Origin: Microvirga ossetica
Lineage (GTDB): Bacteria; Pseudomonadota; Alphaproteobacteria; Rhizobiales; Beijerinckiaceae
Assembly: GCF_002741015.1 (NCBI RefSeq)
Contig: NZ_CP016619.1
Span: forward strand, 310,001 to 374,000
DNA length: 64,000 nucleotides
Reading direction: 5' to 3'
Below, in pieces: positions 26,971 to 35,613 of this stretch. The notes under the pieces are model-generated. The model searched no databases, was not told the origin of the DNA, and saw only the letters and a list, made by a program, of their open reading frames with translations. Within the stretch, counting starts at the first letter, position 1; each line of letters begins with the position of its first letter. The translations under genes were made by a program, and so were the position numbers.

Positions 26971-27121
26971 CACGGACCTCCTGGACCTTGCTGATGCGGA
27001 ACGTAGCATTTCTTCGCAAGGCGGGCCCGGCCGGGTGCACGATGATCAATGTAGCTCCTTCACCAAGTTGAGGAAGGCCGGGGCAAAACCGGGCGGAGCC
27101 CTCCCAATCCTCGATTACCAC
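26897..27121 (-). CDS. Possible small hypothetical protein
   Basis: About 74 residues from GTG at 27121. The first 50 (VIEDWEGSARFCPGLPQLGE, TLIIVHPAGPALRRNATFRI) look protein-like, but the end overlaps the 3-prime end of the kinase gene on the other strand by 74 bases, so the frame may be partly chance. No family recognised. Confidence 0.28.
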   Translation of the reverse strand: MVIEDWEGSARFCPGLPQLGEGATLIIVHPAGPALRRNATFRISKVQEVRVTRPMEHRPSIGPPLKRTRSARHH

Positions 27122-27488
27122 GAAGTCTCCGGGCCTTGCTGCGGAAGCCCATAGAGAGGAGACGTTATTGACCGTTGGGCATCATCTAGACATAGGGCCG
27201 AGCGGCCATCTCCACCTTGCATGAAGGAGGCGGCTGCTGGCCAGAAAGGGATGTTCCGGACCGTCGTCGACTACATTGAGGACTCCCGTTCCAGCGAGTG
27301 GCTCTTGAGCTTCAGGGGATCCCCCCAGCTGGCGGTGAATGGCCAAGAGCCAATACACTTTCCTCACGCCTCATCGGGCGGCTCCTGGAGCCTTCAACGT
27401 GGACGTTGACATCAGCTTCATCCGAACTGACTGATGATCGGCTCACGAGGCCATCTCGTGCAGACATGACCAGCCAAGGGGAGAGAGC
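27122..27488. other. Gene-poor stretch, 367 bases
   Basis: A plus-strand frame near 27221-27409 (MFRTVVDYIEDSRSSEWLL...) has plausible composition but no clear ribosome site or family. Otherwise nothing was seen. Confidence 0.4.
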
Positions 27489-27680
27489 ATGTTCTTCGTC
27501 GTCACGGGACAAGGACTGAATGGGCTGGTGGCGGTGACCTGCGAGACGGCAGCCGCAGCAGTCGAGAAGGCCCGGGCTTTGATCGCTGACGGAGTGCTCG
27601 ACGTCCTCATCGCAGATGCGGACGGGCGGCAGCATCCCCCGGGCGAGTTCCACCGCCTCCTCCTCGGGATCCAACCCTGA
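27489..27680 (+). CDS. Tiny hypothetical protein
   Basis: 63 residues from ATG at 27489, with AAGGGGAGAG upstream. It starts MFFVVTGQGLNGLVAVTCET, then a helix (AAAVEKARALIADGVLDVLI) and a short polar tail. The strand-helix-strand pattern suggests a small alpha/beta fold acting in the cytoplasm. The next gene at 27789 has its own promoter. Confidence 0.55.
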   Translation: MFFVVTGQGLNGLVAVTCETAAAAVEKARALIADGVLDVLIADADGRQHPPGEFHRLLLGIQP

Positions 27681-27696
27681 TGAAGCCGCTTCGCAG

Positions 27697-27721
27697 GGAA
27701 CGTGTTGCCTGGTAAGGCGTT
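27697..27721 (+). promoter_or_regulatory. EcfG-type general-stress promoter
   Basis: GGAAC at 27697-27701, 16-base spacer, CGTT at 27718-27721: a perfect match. It ends 67 bases before the ATG at 27789. Confidence 0.7.
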
Positions 27722-27788
27722 GGTTGAGCGCAAGCTTAGCCATTTGGCGGCAAGGCGGTTCCTGAACCTCGCAATCGGAGACACTTGC

Positions 27789-28001
27789 ATGAGCCACCTC
27801 ACAGCACTGATTGGCTTCATCTTCCTGGCTGTCTCGTCTGCATGGGCACAGACCTCGGCACCTGCGCCTGGAGCGACTCCCGGATCTCCCCCAGCCGGGG
27901 TCACCGGCGGGGGCATCATGGATTACTGGTGGGTTATCCTGCTGGTGGTCATTATCGCAGCTGCGGTCTGGTACTTTTCACGCGGGCGCAATCGGGAGTA
28001 G
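27789..28001 (+). CDS. Small exported membrane protein, paralogue of 55862-56152
   Basis: 70 residues from ATG at 27789. A signal sequence (about 1-21, ending SAWAQ) is followed by a Pro/Gly/Ala linker, then one transmembrane helix (YWWVILLVVIIAAAVWYF) and a short basic tail (SRGRNRE). The paralogue at 55862 has the same order with a longer tail, and both have perfect EcfG promoters. A stress-induced inner-membrane protein of unknown role is inferred. Confidence 0.75.
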   Translation: MSHLTALIGFIFLAVSSAWAQTSAPAPGATPGSPPAGVTGGGIMDYWWVILLVVIIAAAVWYFSRGRNRE

Positions 28002-28320
28002 GTACGGTTCCCAATTGCGGAACAGCTCTATGAGCTGAGGTGCTCATCAGCCGACGTGCTCACGCTCATGCCCCATCTCTGAGAGGAAACCGCGTCGCCA
28101 CAGAATCTGCGGAGGGTATCTTTTCCATCCAAGCTTGCAATCGGGCGAGAAACCTCTATATTCACTTTATCGACTTTGGCCGAACAATCGGGCCGTTCCG
28201 CCTTGGCATGCCGGGCGCACGTTCAGACACTCTCCCAAAACATCGACGAACCGAGCACGGGACCGCGCTGCTGCGCGACCTCAAGCTCACGTGCACTCAC
28301 GCATACCCAAGGATATTCCC

Positions 28321-28530
28321 ATGAACACGGGCACCGTAAAATTCTACAACGATCAAAAGGGCTTCGGCTTCATCGCACCGAGCAACGGCAGCAAGGACGT
28401 GTTCGTCCATGCCACCGCCCTCGAGCGCGCCGGCATGCGCGGCCTGGTCGAAGGCCAGAAGGTTGCCTTTGACACGGCGGAAGACCGCCGCTCCGGCAAG
28501 ATTGCCGTCAACAACATCGAGATGGCATAA
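28321..28530 (+). CDS. Cold-shock-domain protein (CspA family)
   Basis: 69 residues. Contains both RNA-binding motifs of the cold-shock domain, KGFGFIAP (RNP1) and DVFVHAT (RNP2), in the standard order. CspA-type proteins bind single-stranded nucleic acid and melt RNA structure. The 320-base upstream region may hold a long leader, as is common for csp genes. A strong intrinsic terminator follows at 28575. Confidence 0.95.
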   Translation: MNTGTVKFYNDQKGFGFIAPSNGSKDVFVHATALERAGMRGLVEGQKVAFDTAEDRRSGKIAVNNIEMA

Positions 28531-28574
28531 AGCCAGTCTCTTCGGTGCAGACTGATCTGCACTGAGCCATCGAG

Positions 28575-28601
28575 GCCGCTCCCCATGGGGAGCGGCTTTT
28601 T
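28575..28601 (+). terminator. Intrinsic terminator of the cold-shock gene
   Basis: GCCGCTCCCC (28575-28584) pairs with GGGGAGCGGC (28587-28596) over a 2-base loop, followed by five T. Confidence 0.9.
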
Positions 28602-28651
28602 GTTTGCACGCGTGGCGCTGCCTCGGCGCTCTCCCACACTGGAGAACCAAC

Positions 28652-28843
28652 ATGCTTCATAAATACAAGATTCGACAGATGGTGCGTCTCGTGCGTGCGC
28701 CGATATCTGACAGCCGCGCCACTGGCAGCGGCATCTACGAGGTGACGCGCCTCATGCCGGCTGACGAGACCGGTGAAGTCTCGTACCGGATCAGATCAGG
28801 TGCGACGGAACGTGCCGTTCGGGAGCACGAGATCAGAGCATGA
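28652..28843 (+). CDS. Small hypothetical protein with Arg-rich beta pattern
   Basis: 63 residues from ATG at 28652, with CTGGAG upstream. MLHKYKIRQMVRLVRAP is followed by ATGSGIYEVTRLMPADETGEVSYRIRSG and ERAVREHEIRA. The pattern suggests a small SH3-like or KOW-like barrel. The stop overlaps the start of the next gene in ATGA, so the two are coupled. Confidence 0.7.
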   Translation: MLHKYKIRQMVRLVRAPISDSRATGSGIYEVTRLMPADETGEVSYRIRSGATERAVREHEIRA

Positions 28844-29216
28844 GTGGCTTCCGGGACAAGGTTTTGGCGATCGGCTGAGCACCGCCGAGAACGCCCGCAA
28901 GGCCATGCTGGAACGCGTCCGAGCAAAGCCGGGCGCCGACGATCCGGCTGTGGCCGAGCGCAGGGCAGCACGGCAGGCTGTCAGCACCGCCCGTGAGGCG
29001 CGGCTGGCCGAACGCGAGGCCGCCAAGACTGCCGAGCAGGTCCGCGAGGCCGCAGAGCGGGAGGCGCGGCAGGCGGCCGAACAGGAGCAGCGCCTGGCTC
29101 AGGAAGCGAACGAGGCTCTCGAGAGAGCCCAGAGAGCCGAGCGCCAGGTTGCTCTGGAGGCCGAGCAGAAGGCAGCCCGGGATGCCCGCTATGCCGCCCG
29201 CAAGGCGCGCAGGTGA
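28840..29216 (+). pseudogene. DUF6481-like coiled-coil protein gene with a one-base deletion
   Basis: ATG at 28840 overlaps the previous stop. Translation gives MSGFRDKVLAIG and stops. One extra G at 28859-28862 would give MSGFRDKGFGDRLSTAENARKAML and run on through 110 more residues, which are present intact in the neighbouring frame to 29216. That part is a long Ala/Glu/Arg-rich coiled coil (AERRAARQAVSTAREARLAE). DUF6481-type proteins have this head and charged helix; the function is unknown. A frameshift mutation or a base-call error is equally possible. Confidence 0.65.
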
Positions 29217-29282
29217 GCTGAGCCGAATATCAGCCGAAGACCCGAATTTCTGTTATCGCATTCACATACTACCGGATTGGCC

Positions 29283-30479
29283 ATGAACGAGTTTCAAGAG
29301 AACAAGGCGGACACCGCCGAACGAACTGTCTCTGAACGCCACATCGAAGCCGTTCGGCAGCAAGGCGGGATGTTCGTCGAGGCCGTTCGCCGGACCCGTA
29401 TGCCGATGCTCGTGACCGACGCCACCCTGTCCGGCAACCCAATCGTTTTTGCCAACCAATCGTTCGTCAAGCTGTCCGGCTACAGCATGGACGAGTTGCT
29501 CGGGCAAGACCCGCACTTCATGAACGGCCAAGGCACCGACCCTGAGGCCATCCGGCGTTATGAGGCTGCGATCCTGGAGAGACGGGACGAGAACCTGGAG
29601 ATCCTTCAGTACCGCAAGGACGGCACTCCATTTCGGGCCATGCTGTTCGCCAGTCCGGTGGATGATGGCCAGGGTACCGTCACCAATCACTTCCTCTCCT
29701 ACCTCGACATCACCCGACGCTACGTCGCTGAAGAGGACCTTCGGACCCTTGCTTCTGAACTGGAAGCCCGAGTGGCGGCCCGAACCCGGGAGTTGGAAGC
29801 CGTCAACAGCAGGCTCTCGGCTCTGGTCACCGAGCGGGAGATGCTGCTGGTCGAGGTCAACCACCGTGCCAAGAACAGCCTTGCTATTGCAGCCTCCCTG
29901 CTGGCCATCCAGGGCCGACGGCAGCGGGACCCGGCGGTCAGGGCTCTGTTCGAAGAGGCTCACGATCGCCTCAACGCCATGGCACGGGTGCACGACCTTC
30001 TCAGCAAGTCGGAGAAAGCGCAACGCGTCGACGTGTCCGTGTACGTGGCAGACCTGTGCCAGGCCTTGAGGCCGATCACGGAAAACGATGATCGCATCCA
30101 ACTCGAGGCGAAGATGAAGGATGCGGTCCTGGTGGACGCCGATACGGCGGTTCCGCTTGGCATTGTGCTCACCGAACTCATCACCAACGCCGTCAAGTAT
30201 GCTTTCCCGGCACCGCGCTCAGGGACGATCCTCGTTCAGGCGCGCCGCAGCCGGCCGGGCTGGGTTGAACTGGTCGTCCGGGACGATGGGATCGGCATGT
30301 CCAGCCTGCGGGAAGGGTCGCTCGGCTATGGCTTGGTTCGGTCGCTCATTCAGCAGATCAGGGGTGAGATCGACGTGCGCAGCGATGCTGGGTTGACGGT
30401 GACGATCTTGTTTCCGGAGGCGTCCCAATGGGCGCCAGAACACAATCCAGGTATCGCAACAGATGGTGACGCGGATTGA
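29283..30479 (+). CDS. LOV-like PAS HisKA_2 histidine kinase lacking the photo-cysteine
   Basis: 398 residues. Residues about 38-140 follow a LOV/PAS plan (GNPIVFANQSFVKLSGYS, then GTDPEAIRRYEAAI and ILQYRKDGTPFRAMLF). At the place where flavin-binding LOV domains have N-C-R-F, it reads GQDPHFMNG, with no Cys, and the C-terminal Gln of LOV is Ser (HFLSYLDIT). A photocycle is therefore unlikely. A coiled coil leads to HisKA_2 (EVNHRAKNSLAIAASLLAI) and HATPase (LTELITNAVKYAF, RDDGIGM). A single-domain response regulator gene follows 52 bases later and is the likely partner. Confidence 0.9.
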   Translation: MNEFQENKADTAERTVSERHIEAVRQQGGMFVEAVRRTRMPMLVTDATLSGNPIVFANQSFVKLSGYSMDELLGQDPHFMNGQGTDPEAIRRYEAAILERRDENLEILQYRKDGTPFRAMLFASPVDDGQGTVTNHFLSYLDITRRYVAEEDLRTLASELEARVAARTRELEAVNSRLSALVTEREMLLVEVNHRAKNSLAIAASLLAIQGRRQRDPAVRALFEEAHDRLNAMARVHDLLSKSEKAQRVDVSVYVADLCQALRPITENDDRIQLEAKMKDAVLVDADTAVPLGIVLTELITNAVKYAFPAPRSGTILVQARRSRPGWVELVVRDDGIGMSSLREGSLGYGLVRSLIQQIRGEIDVRSDAGLTVTILFPEASQWAPEHNPGIATDGDAD

Positions 30480-30531
30480 AGCCGTGCGTCGCACACGCCG
30501 AATATAATCGTGGCCTTAGGAACGAAGAGGA

Positions 30532-30939
30532 TTGATCGCGATTCCACTCGACATGCTTGAGGAGAAACCTGACATTCGCGCGCTCATTCTCGTTGTCGAG
30601 GACGAAGCTCTTGTCCGCATGATGCTAGTCGACGTGCTGGAAGATGCTGGTTTCAAGGTCATGGAGGCAGCTCATGCGGACGAGGCGCTCCATATTCTCG
30701 CGGCCGCTCCCGACGTCCAAGTGGTCGTCACGGACGTGGAAATGCCACGCGGGAGCATCAATGGCTTCGAGCTGGCCCGCAGAGTGCGGGAGGATCGACA
30801 GGATATTGGTGTCGTGATCGCATCGGGGCGCATTGCCCCCGCACCCGGGGAGTTGCCGCCGGGAGCCTATTTCGTGGGGAAGCCTGTTCGTCCTGAAAGA
30901 CTGCTCGAGCTGATCCGAGCGTTGCTCCGTGAGGGCTGA
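30532..30939 (+). CDS. Single-domain response regulator
   Basis: 135 residues if TTG at 30532 is used; ATG at 30553 is the alternative. A complete receiver domain: Glu23-Asp24 in VVEDEALV, phosphorylatable Asp68 in VVTDVEMPRGS, Ser98 and Lys117 in FVGKPVRPERL. No output domain, so it would relay or sequester phosphate. It directly follows the LOV-like kinase, its probable cognate sensor. A second protein of the same type is at 48327. Confidence 0.88.
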   Translation: MIAIPLDMLEEKPDIRALILVVEDEALVRMMLVDVLEDAGFKVMEAAHADEALHILAAAPDVQVVVTDVEMPRGSINGFELARRVREDRQDIGVVIASGRIAPAPGELPPGAYFVGKPVRPERLLELIRALLREG

Positions 30940-30994
30940 GAGCGCCACGGGCGAGCGCTCGTGGCACTGAAGCGTGGGCGCAGGCTCTACTCGG

Positions 30995-31732
30995 TTACGG
31001 GCGACGTGCAAAGAGCGCGTCGTTCCGGGTGCGCCATGCGTCATCCGACAGCCACTTGTAATCCTGATCGGGCATGTGCGGGACCATCCTTACCTGCGCC
31101 TCGGGCATAGGAAGAAAGAAGCTGTCCCGCTCCTGCGAGACCTTGAGGGACCGGATCGGCACGACGATGCTGTCCTTGCCGGGAGTGAAGAACCCTCCTG
31201 ACGCCACAATCGCATAATCGCGGCGGTCTTTGGTGCCAAACACGACGTTCCGCACTTCGCCGACGATCTTGTCGTCGGCGCTGCGCACCTCGGCACCAAT
31301 GATCTGGTCCGCTCTCAGGCCCGGGGCGAGCTCGTCAATGTGGACGAGCGGCTTGGCGTCCTTGTCAGCACGGCGACCTTGCACTGCGCCGCGCTGGACC
31401 TTGGGCGTGCGCGCGCTCATCTGCGTCTCCGCATCCTCCCCGTCGTTGCCGCCCAAGGAGTTTATCGGCGGGCCGGCGAGCAGTTCGCGGATGTTGCCCA
31501 GGAGGCGCTCGCAATCGTCATGACGCCCGTAGGACCACAGCGTGATCGCGGCGTCGCGCAAGTTGCGCAGATCGCGAACCGTCTGGCGATTGGCCTTCCC
31601 GCGAAGTTCGGGCTTTTGCAGGATGGCTTCTTCGAGTTTGGCATCAGCGATCTGGCAGTCGGCCACCGCTTGCGTGGCGCCGAGCATGCTGAGGAGAGTA
31701 ACCATAAGGAGAATTCGAGCCGGTTTCATCAT
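30995..31732 (-). CDS. Exported PRC-barrel protein
   Basis: 245 residues from ATG at 31732 (31729 is possible). A signal peptide (about 1-23) ends TQAVADC. A helical region with several Cys (CQIADAKLEEAI, DDCERLLGNIRELL) covers about 24-85 and a linker follows. A PRC-barrel at about 140-220 contains ADQIIGAEVRSADDKIVGEV, DYAIVASGGFFTPGKDSIVVPI. PRC-barrels bind RNA or envelope partners; the exported alphaproteobacterial type is of unknown role. It converges on the response regulator gene. Confidence 0.82.
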   Translation of the reverse strand: MMKPARILLMVTLLSMLGATQAVADCQIADAKLEEAILQKPELRGKANRQTVRDLRNLRDAAITLWSYGRHDDCERLLGNIRELLAGPPINSLGGNDGEDAETQMSARTPKVQRGAVQGRRADKDAKPLVHIDELAPGLRADQIIGAEVRSADDKIVGEVRNVVFGTKDRRDYAIVASGGFFTPGKDSIVVPIRSLKVSQERDSFFLPMPEAQVRMVPHMPDQDYKWLSDDAWRTRNDALFARRP

Positions 31733-32048
31733 TGGTCCGATCTGTAGGAAGGCAGATTGCCAGACAAAAGCCGCCTTCTGCCGCCGGCCATACGTGTCTG
31801 GAGCCGTAAGCCGCAGCGCGATGCCAGTACGATTTATATGGTAAATCCAAAAGTGATGCTGCGCTAATGCAAGCAACTGCTCAAGGAGGTCATATTCTTA
31901 AGAAGCTTTGTCTATGCATCATACAGATTTTCAATAAGGATGGTATCTAAAACCACTATAAGTTTATTGGTAATACGTCCTGTCTGCCCTCAATAAGCCA
32001 TCGTGCGGATGGTATTCTTCTGGAAGGAAACGCAGGAAGGACAATGAT
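31733..32048. other. AT-rich gene-free stretch, 316 bases
   Basis: Distinctly AT-rich compared with the surroundings. It contains upstream regions of two divergent genes; an AAGGAGG at about 31883 has no good frame after it. No recognised promoter consensus. Confidence 0.45.
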
Positions 32049-32270
32049 ATGGAACAGCATGCCGATGAGACACAGGACCGGGTAAGACAGCGCGCCTACG
32101 AGCTCTGGGAGCAACACGGCAGTCGCGAGGGCCATGAGGCAGAGTTTTGGCACCAAGCCGAGCGTGAGCTGAGGGGCGAGGCGAGCAGTAGCGACACCAG
32201 CAGAGGCGTGAGCGCGAATGCAGCTTCGGCGAGGAGCGGTTCCGGATCGGACGGCCCAGGAAAGGTGTGA
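32049..32270 (+). CDS. DUF2934 protein
   Basis: 73 residues. AAGGACA lies upstream of the ATG. Residues 8-42 carry the DUF2934 signature (QDRVRQRAYELWEQHGSREG, EFWHQAERELRG). The tail is Ser/Ala/Gly-rich. The role is unknown. It is the intact counterpart of the broken copy at 9344-9695. Confidence 0.85.
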   Translation: MEQHADETQDRVRQRAYELWEQHGSREGHEAEFWHQAERELRGEASSSDTSRGVSANAASARSGSGSDGPGKV

Positions 32271-32392
32271 TTTCTGGAGAGTGGCAGGCTGGGGTTGATA
32301 ATCCCGTCCTCATGGGTCGCCATTCATGGAACCAAGGCTTTAGGTCCTCAGTCTTTCCCGGGATCAGGTTTGATGCCGTGGAAAGAGGTTGA

Positions 32393-32869
32393 ATGGAACA
32401 GATTGAGCACTTGTTCGAGTCTCTGCGGGTGTTGCCTCACGTCGCCGCCCTTGCCTTTGCCTATATGCTTGCCTTGCCCATCGGATGGGATCGCGAGCGC
32501 AACGAACGAAGCGCCGGCTTGCGCACCTTCCCGCTCGTGGCTGTTGCAAGTTGCGGCTTCGTTCAGGCCACCGAAGGCATTACCGGGAACTCACCAGAGG
32601 CGCAGGCGCGGATCATCGAAGGCCTGATTACCGGCATCGGCTTCATCGGCGGTGGCGCCATCATCAAGCAATCCGGTGCCGTGCAGGGAACGGCCACAGC
32701 GGCAGGCCTATGGGCAACGGGGGCGGTCGGAGCTGCAGTTGGCCTTGGCAGCTACGACGTCGCCATTGTGGTCACCCTGTTCACGATCTTCACCTTCCGC
32801 GTCCTGTCCCCGGTGAAACAGCAGAAAACGCCTGGCGACGATATTGGCCCTCCATCGGGCTCCTCATGA
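32393..32869 (+). CDS. MgtC/SapB-family inner-membrane protein
   Basis: 158 residues from ATG at 32393, with AAAGAGG upstream. Four hydrophobic helices at about 17-30, 43-60, 80-105 and 115-135, with the family motifs LPIGWDRERNERSAGLRTF, GLITGIGFIGGGAIIK and GTATAAGLWATGAVG. MgtC proteins aid growth at low magnesium and, in pathogens, survival in phagosomes; SapB-type members are widespread in soil bacteria. Only the N-terminal membrane domain is present, which is common for this type. Confidence 0.92.
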   Translation: MEQIEHLFESLRVLPHVAALAFAYMLALPIGWDRERNERSAGLRTFPLVAVASCGFVQATEGITGNSPEAQARIIEGLITGIGFIGGGAIIKQSGAVQGTATAAGLWATGAVGAAVGLGSYDVAIVVTLFTIFTFRVLSPVKQQKTPGDDIGPPSGSS

Positions 32870-33061
32870 AGTTGCCCTGTGTGGTCAGGCTTGAAGGCTC
32901 CTCTCCATGCCCCATGTGTTCTTTGCGGGCCGGGCCCCTCTGACAACCACGGTCGTGTGGCTGTGATGTCGGACCGCAGCGAGAACGCCTGGTGCTCGTC
33001 AGTGTAAGACTGATTGGTGGGCTAGGCTCATTATCCAATTACCAGCCTTGGAGGTCCGCCT

Positions 33062-33370
33062 ATGACCAGCGCCGCCGGTATGCCATGCCCTGTCTGTCAG
33101 GTTTCCCTTGTGATGAGTGAGCGACAGGGTGTCGAGATCGACTATTGCCCCCAATGCCGTGGTGTTTGGCTCGACCGCGGGGAACTCGACAAGATCCTCG
33201 AGCGAAGCGCCCAAGACGCACCAGCCGCCGCTCCAGTACAACAGCCTTCCTTTTCAAAGCCGCAGTACGATCAGGGCCATGATCGAGGCTACGCTCAGCC
33301 GTACGGGCACGGCCATCAGCACGGCCATCCCAAGCGGAAGAAGTCCTTTCTTGAAGAACTATTCGATTGA
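33062..33370 (+). CDS. Zinc-ribbon (zf-TFIIB) protein
   Basis: 102 residues from ATG at 33062, with TTGGAGG upstream. A zinc ribbon at about 8-50 has two CxxC pairs, CPVC and CPQC, followed by GVWLDRGELDKIL. A Gln/His/Gly-rich linker with many His and a basic end (KRKKSFLEELFD) follow. Function unknown; metal binding is predicted. A terminator follows at 33393. Confidence 0.9.
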   Translation: MTSAAGMPCPVCQVSLVMSERQGVEIDYCPQCRGVWLDRGELDKILERSAQDAPAAAPVQQPSFSKPQYDQGHDRGYAQPYGHGHQHGHPKRKKSFLEELFD

Positions 33371-33392
33371 GGCACTTTGGAGAGTCAATGAG

Positions 33393-33416
33393 AAAGGCCC
33401 CGTTTTGGGGCCTTTT
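33393..33416 (+). terminator. Intrinsic terminator after the zinc-ribbon gene
   Basis: AAGGCCCC pairs with GGGGCCTT over a GTTTT loop, flanked by A on the 5-prime side and TTTTG on the 3-prime side. Confidence 0.85.
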
Positions 33417-33540
33417 GTTTTCAGGGTCAGGCGATTGGAACAGTTCGCGGCACGCCCAATGGTCTCGCGCGAGGAGACGGTCCTGAAAGCTGCTGCATGT
33501 GATATCGAAATGATCGCCATCACCGGCGCTGGACCCGTTC

Positions 33541-34764
33541 ATGACCTCAGCCTCCCTCAAGTTCTGCATATGCCTTGCTTTTGCACTCACTCTCAGCGGT
33601 TGCTCGACCCTCAGGGGTGTTCTTGTCCCGGTTCCTGCCGCCGCTCCGGGGACGAGCCAGGTCGACATGCTGGTTGCGACCACGCGCAGTCCTACCGAGC
33701 CCTCCGAGATGTTCTCCGGCGCCCGTGGACCAGGCCTGTCCTTCGCCAACATCACGGTTTCGATCCCGCCCGAAAGCGCCCGCACGGTCGGGGAAGTGCA
33801 GTGGCCAAGCCGCGTTCCAGGCAGTCCTGCGACCGAGTTCGTGACGCTCAAGGCAGACGTTATCAATCAGAAGCAGGCGATGGCCTGGTTCAATCGGGCT
33901 GTCACCAAGATCCCGAAGCGCCGCGTTCTCGTCTTTATCCATGGCTTCAACAACCGGTTTGATGACGCGGTCTTCCGCTTCGCCCAGATCATCCATGACT
34001 CGCAAGCGCCGGTCGTTCCGGTGCTCTTCACCTGGCCGTCCCGCGGCAGTGTCCTGGCCTACGGATATGATCGTGAAAGCAGCACCTATTCCCGCAACGC
34101 GCTCGAGGACGTGCTGAAGGCCTTGGCCAAGGATCCAGCCGTGGGTGAGATCTCGATTCTGGCCCACTCGATGGGCAACGTCGTGACCCTCGAAGCCTTG
34201 CGCCAGATGGCGATCCGGGACGGCAGGGTCACTCCCAAGATCCGCAATGTCGTGCTCGCCGCGCCCGATGTCGATGTCGATCTTGCACGGGAAGCCGTGA
34301 GCAACATGGGTCCTAATCGCCCGAATGTCACGCTGCTGGTGTCCCAGGACGACCGAGCTCTCGCCATATCGAGCCGTGTGTGGGGCGGTTCAGTCAGGCT
34401 GGGAGCCATCGATCCGGATCAGGAGCCGTACCGAACTGATCTGCACCGATCGAACATCACGGTTCTCAACCTCACCAAGCTGAACTCCGGCGACATCCTG
34501 AACCATGGCAAGTTTGCAGAAAGCCCTGAGGTCGTTCAGATCATTGGTCGGCAGCTTGCGGGGGGACAGGTCCTCACCGACTCCCGGGTTGGTGCGGGCG
34601 ATGTGATTATCGGTGCCACCACTGGCCTGGCGTCTTCGGTCGGAAGGGCAGCAGGGGTCGTAGTTGCGGCACCGATTGCCATTGTCGATCCCCGCACAAG
34701 GGCAAGCCTGGTCGGACACGTGCAGGAGTTTAGGCAAACCCTTCCCGTGACGCCAATACCTTGA
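33541..34764 (+). CDS. DUF900 alpha/beta-hydrolase lipoprotein
   Basis: 407 residues. A lipobox LTLSGC ends at about residue 21. Residues about 45-345 are an alpha/beta-hydrolase of the DUF900 type: oxyanion-region VLVFIHGFNNRF, nucleophile elbow LAHSMGNVV (Ser), and a later AAPDVDVD with the acid. The catalytic His is expected near LNSGDILNHGKF. DUF900 proteins are predicted esterases or lipases anchored to the envelope; substrates are unknown. The region after about 345 is a Gly/Ala-rich hydrophobic stretch. Confidence 0.9.
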   Translation: MTSASLKFCICLAFALTLSGCSTLRGVLVPVPAAAPGTSQVDMLVATTRSPTEPSEMFSGARGPGLSFANITVSIPPESARTVGEVQWPSRVPGSPATEFVTLKADVINQKQAMAWFNRAVTKIPKRRVLVFIHGFNNRFDDAVFRFAQIIHDSQAPVVPVLFTWPSRGSVLAYGYDRESSTYSRNALEDVLKALAKDPAVGEISILAHSMGNVVTLEALRQMAIRDGRVTPKIRNVVLAAPDVDVDLAREAVSNMGPNRPNVTLLVSQDDRALAISSRVWGGSVRLGAIDPDQEPYRTDLHRSNITVLNLTKLNSGDILNHGKFAESPEVVQIIGRQLAGGQVLTDSRVGAGDVIIGATTGLASSVGRAAGVVVAAPIAIVDPRTRASLVGHVQEFRQTLPVTPIP

Positions 34765-35147
34765 TGTCTTTATTTTGCTCGTGCCGGCGCTCCCGCCACG
34801 TTGGCGCGGCACCTCGGAACGGGCGCGTCCGCTCCATGCCACCCCAGCCGTGGGTGATCGCCGCCTGAAGCTGTGCCGGCTACGCTTCGCAGTCATCCGC
34901 AGTTTGTGCTGCGCCACCAAACTTTCGAGCGCCATGTCAGCTCCGGCAGCTTATCGTTGGACAATCCTGGCTATCTTGAAGCTTATTTCAGGAAAATGAT
35001 TTTTGGCTTTGTCGGCACGTCCCAGCTCAAAGTAATTATAATTTTTTTTAAGATGCCCTCAAGAGGAACAATTGCTCTGCGTATCGGTTAAGCTTTAGAA
35101 TGGATGTTGTGACCTGATGTTGCAATTTGGCTTTCTGGAGTTTAATC
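34765..35147. other. Gene-free stretch, 383 bases, AT-rich in its second half
   Basis: The part from about 34980 to 35110 is strongly AT-rich, with a run of eight T in a row. It contains the promoter region of the 35148 gene. No gene was seen. Confidence 0.45.
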
Positions 35148-35564
35148 ATGTTTAATAAAATCATTTTCGCTGGTGCGGTTCTCGTAATACTCACACCGGC
35201 CGCAGCATTTGCGCAGACGAACGCTCCTGGCGGTGCCGCATCGGGTGCGGCAACTGGCGCAATCGGTGGCGCAATCGTGGGTGGCCCGGTTGGTGCGGCT
35301 GTTGGCGCAGTGGGGGGCGCTATCGTTGGAGGGATCGTCGGAGACCAGCAGCCGCAATTCCGTCAGTATGTGGTGAGGCAAGTACCGCAGTCCTATCGCT
35401 ACGAGTCGGATATCCGCGTTGGCGCAGTGCTGCCTGAGACCGGCGTGACTTATTATGAAGTTCCGGCGGAATATAACGTGCCTGGTTATCGCTACACTTA
35501 TGTGAACCAGACCCCGGTTCTCGTGGATCCTCGCACACGTCAGATCGTGCAGATCATTCAGTAA
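35148..35564 (+). CDS. DUF1236-type exported protein
   Basis: 138 residues from ATG at 35148, with CTGGAG upstream. Residues 1-23 are a signal peptide ending AFAQT. A glycine-zipper stretch at about 28-65 (GAIGGAIVGGPVGAAVGAVG) suggests membrane insertion or oligomerisation. The second half (residues about 70-138) has the DUF1236 pattern RVGAVLPETGVTYYEVP, with a terminal VDPRTRQIVQIIQ. Envelope function unknown. A 13-bp hairpin follows. Confidence 0.85.
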   Translation: MFNKIIFAGAVLVILTPAAAFAQTNAPGGAASGAATGAIGGAIVGGPVGAAVGAVGGAIVGGIVGDQQPQFRQYVVRQVPQSYRYESDIRVGAVLPETGVTYYEVPAEYNVPGYRYTYVNQTPVLVDPRTRQIVQIIQ

Positions 35565-35583
35565 TCATTGACCGTGACGCATA

Positions 35584-35613
35584 GATAAGGGCGGCCGAAC
35601 GGCCGCCCTTATC
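35584..35613. terminator. 13-bp perfect hairpin
   Basis: GATAAGGGCGGCC (35584-35596) pairs with GGCCGCCCTTATC (35601-35613) over a GAAC loop, 20 bases after the DUF1236 stop. Little T follows on either side. Confidence 0.65.
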
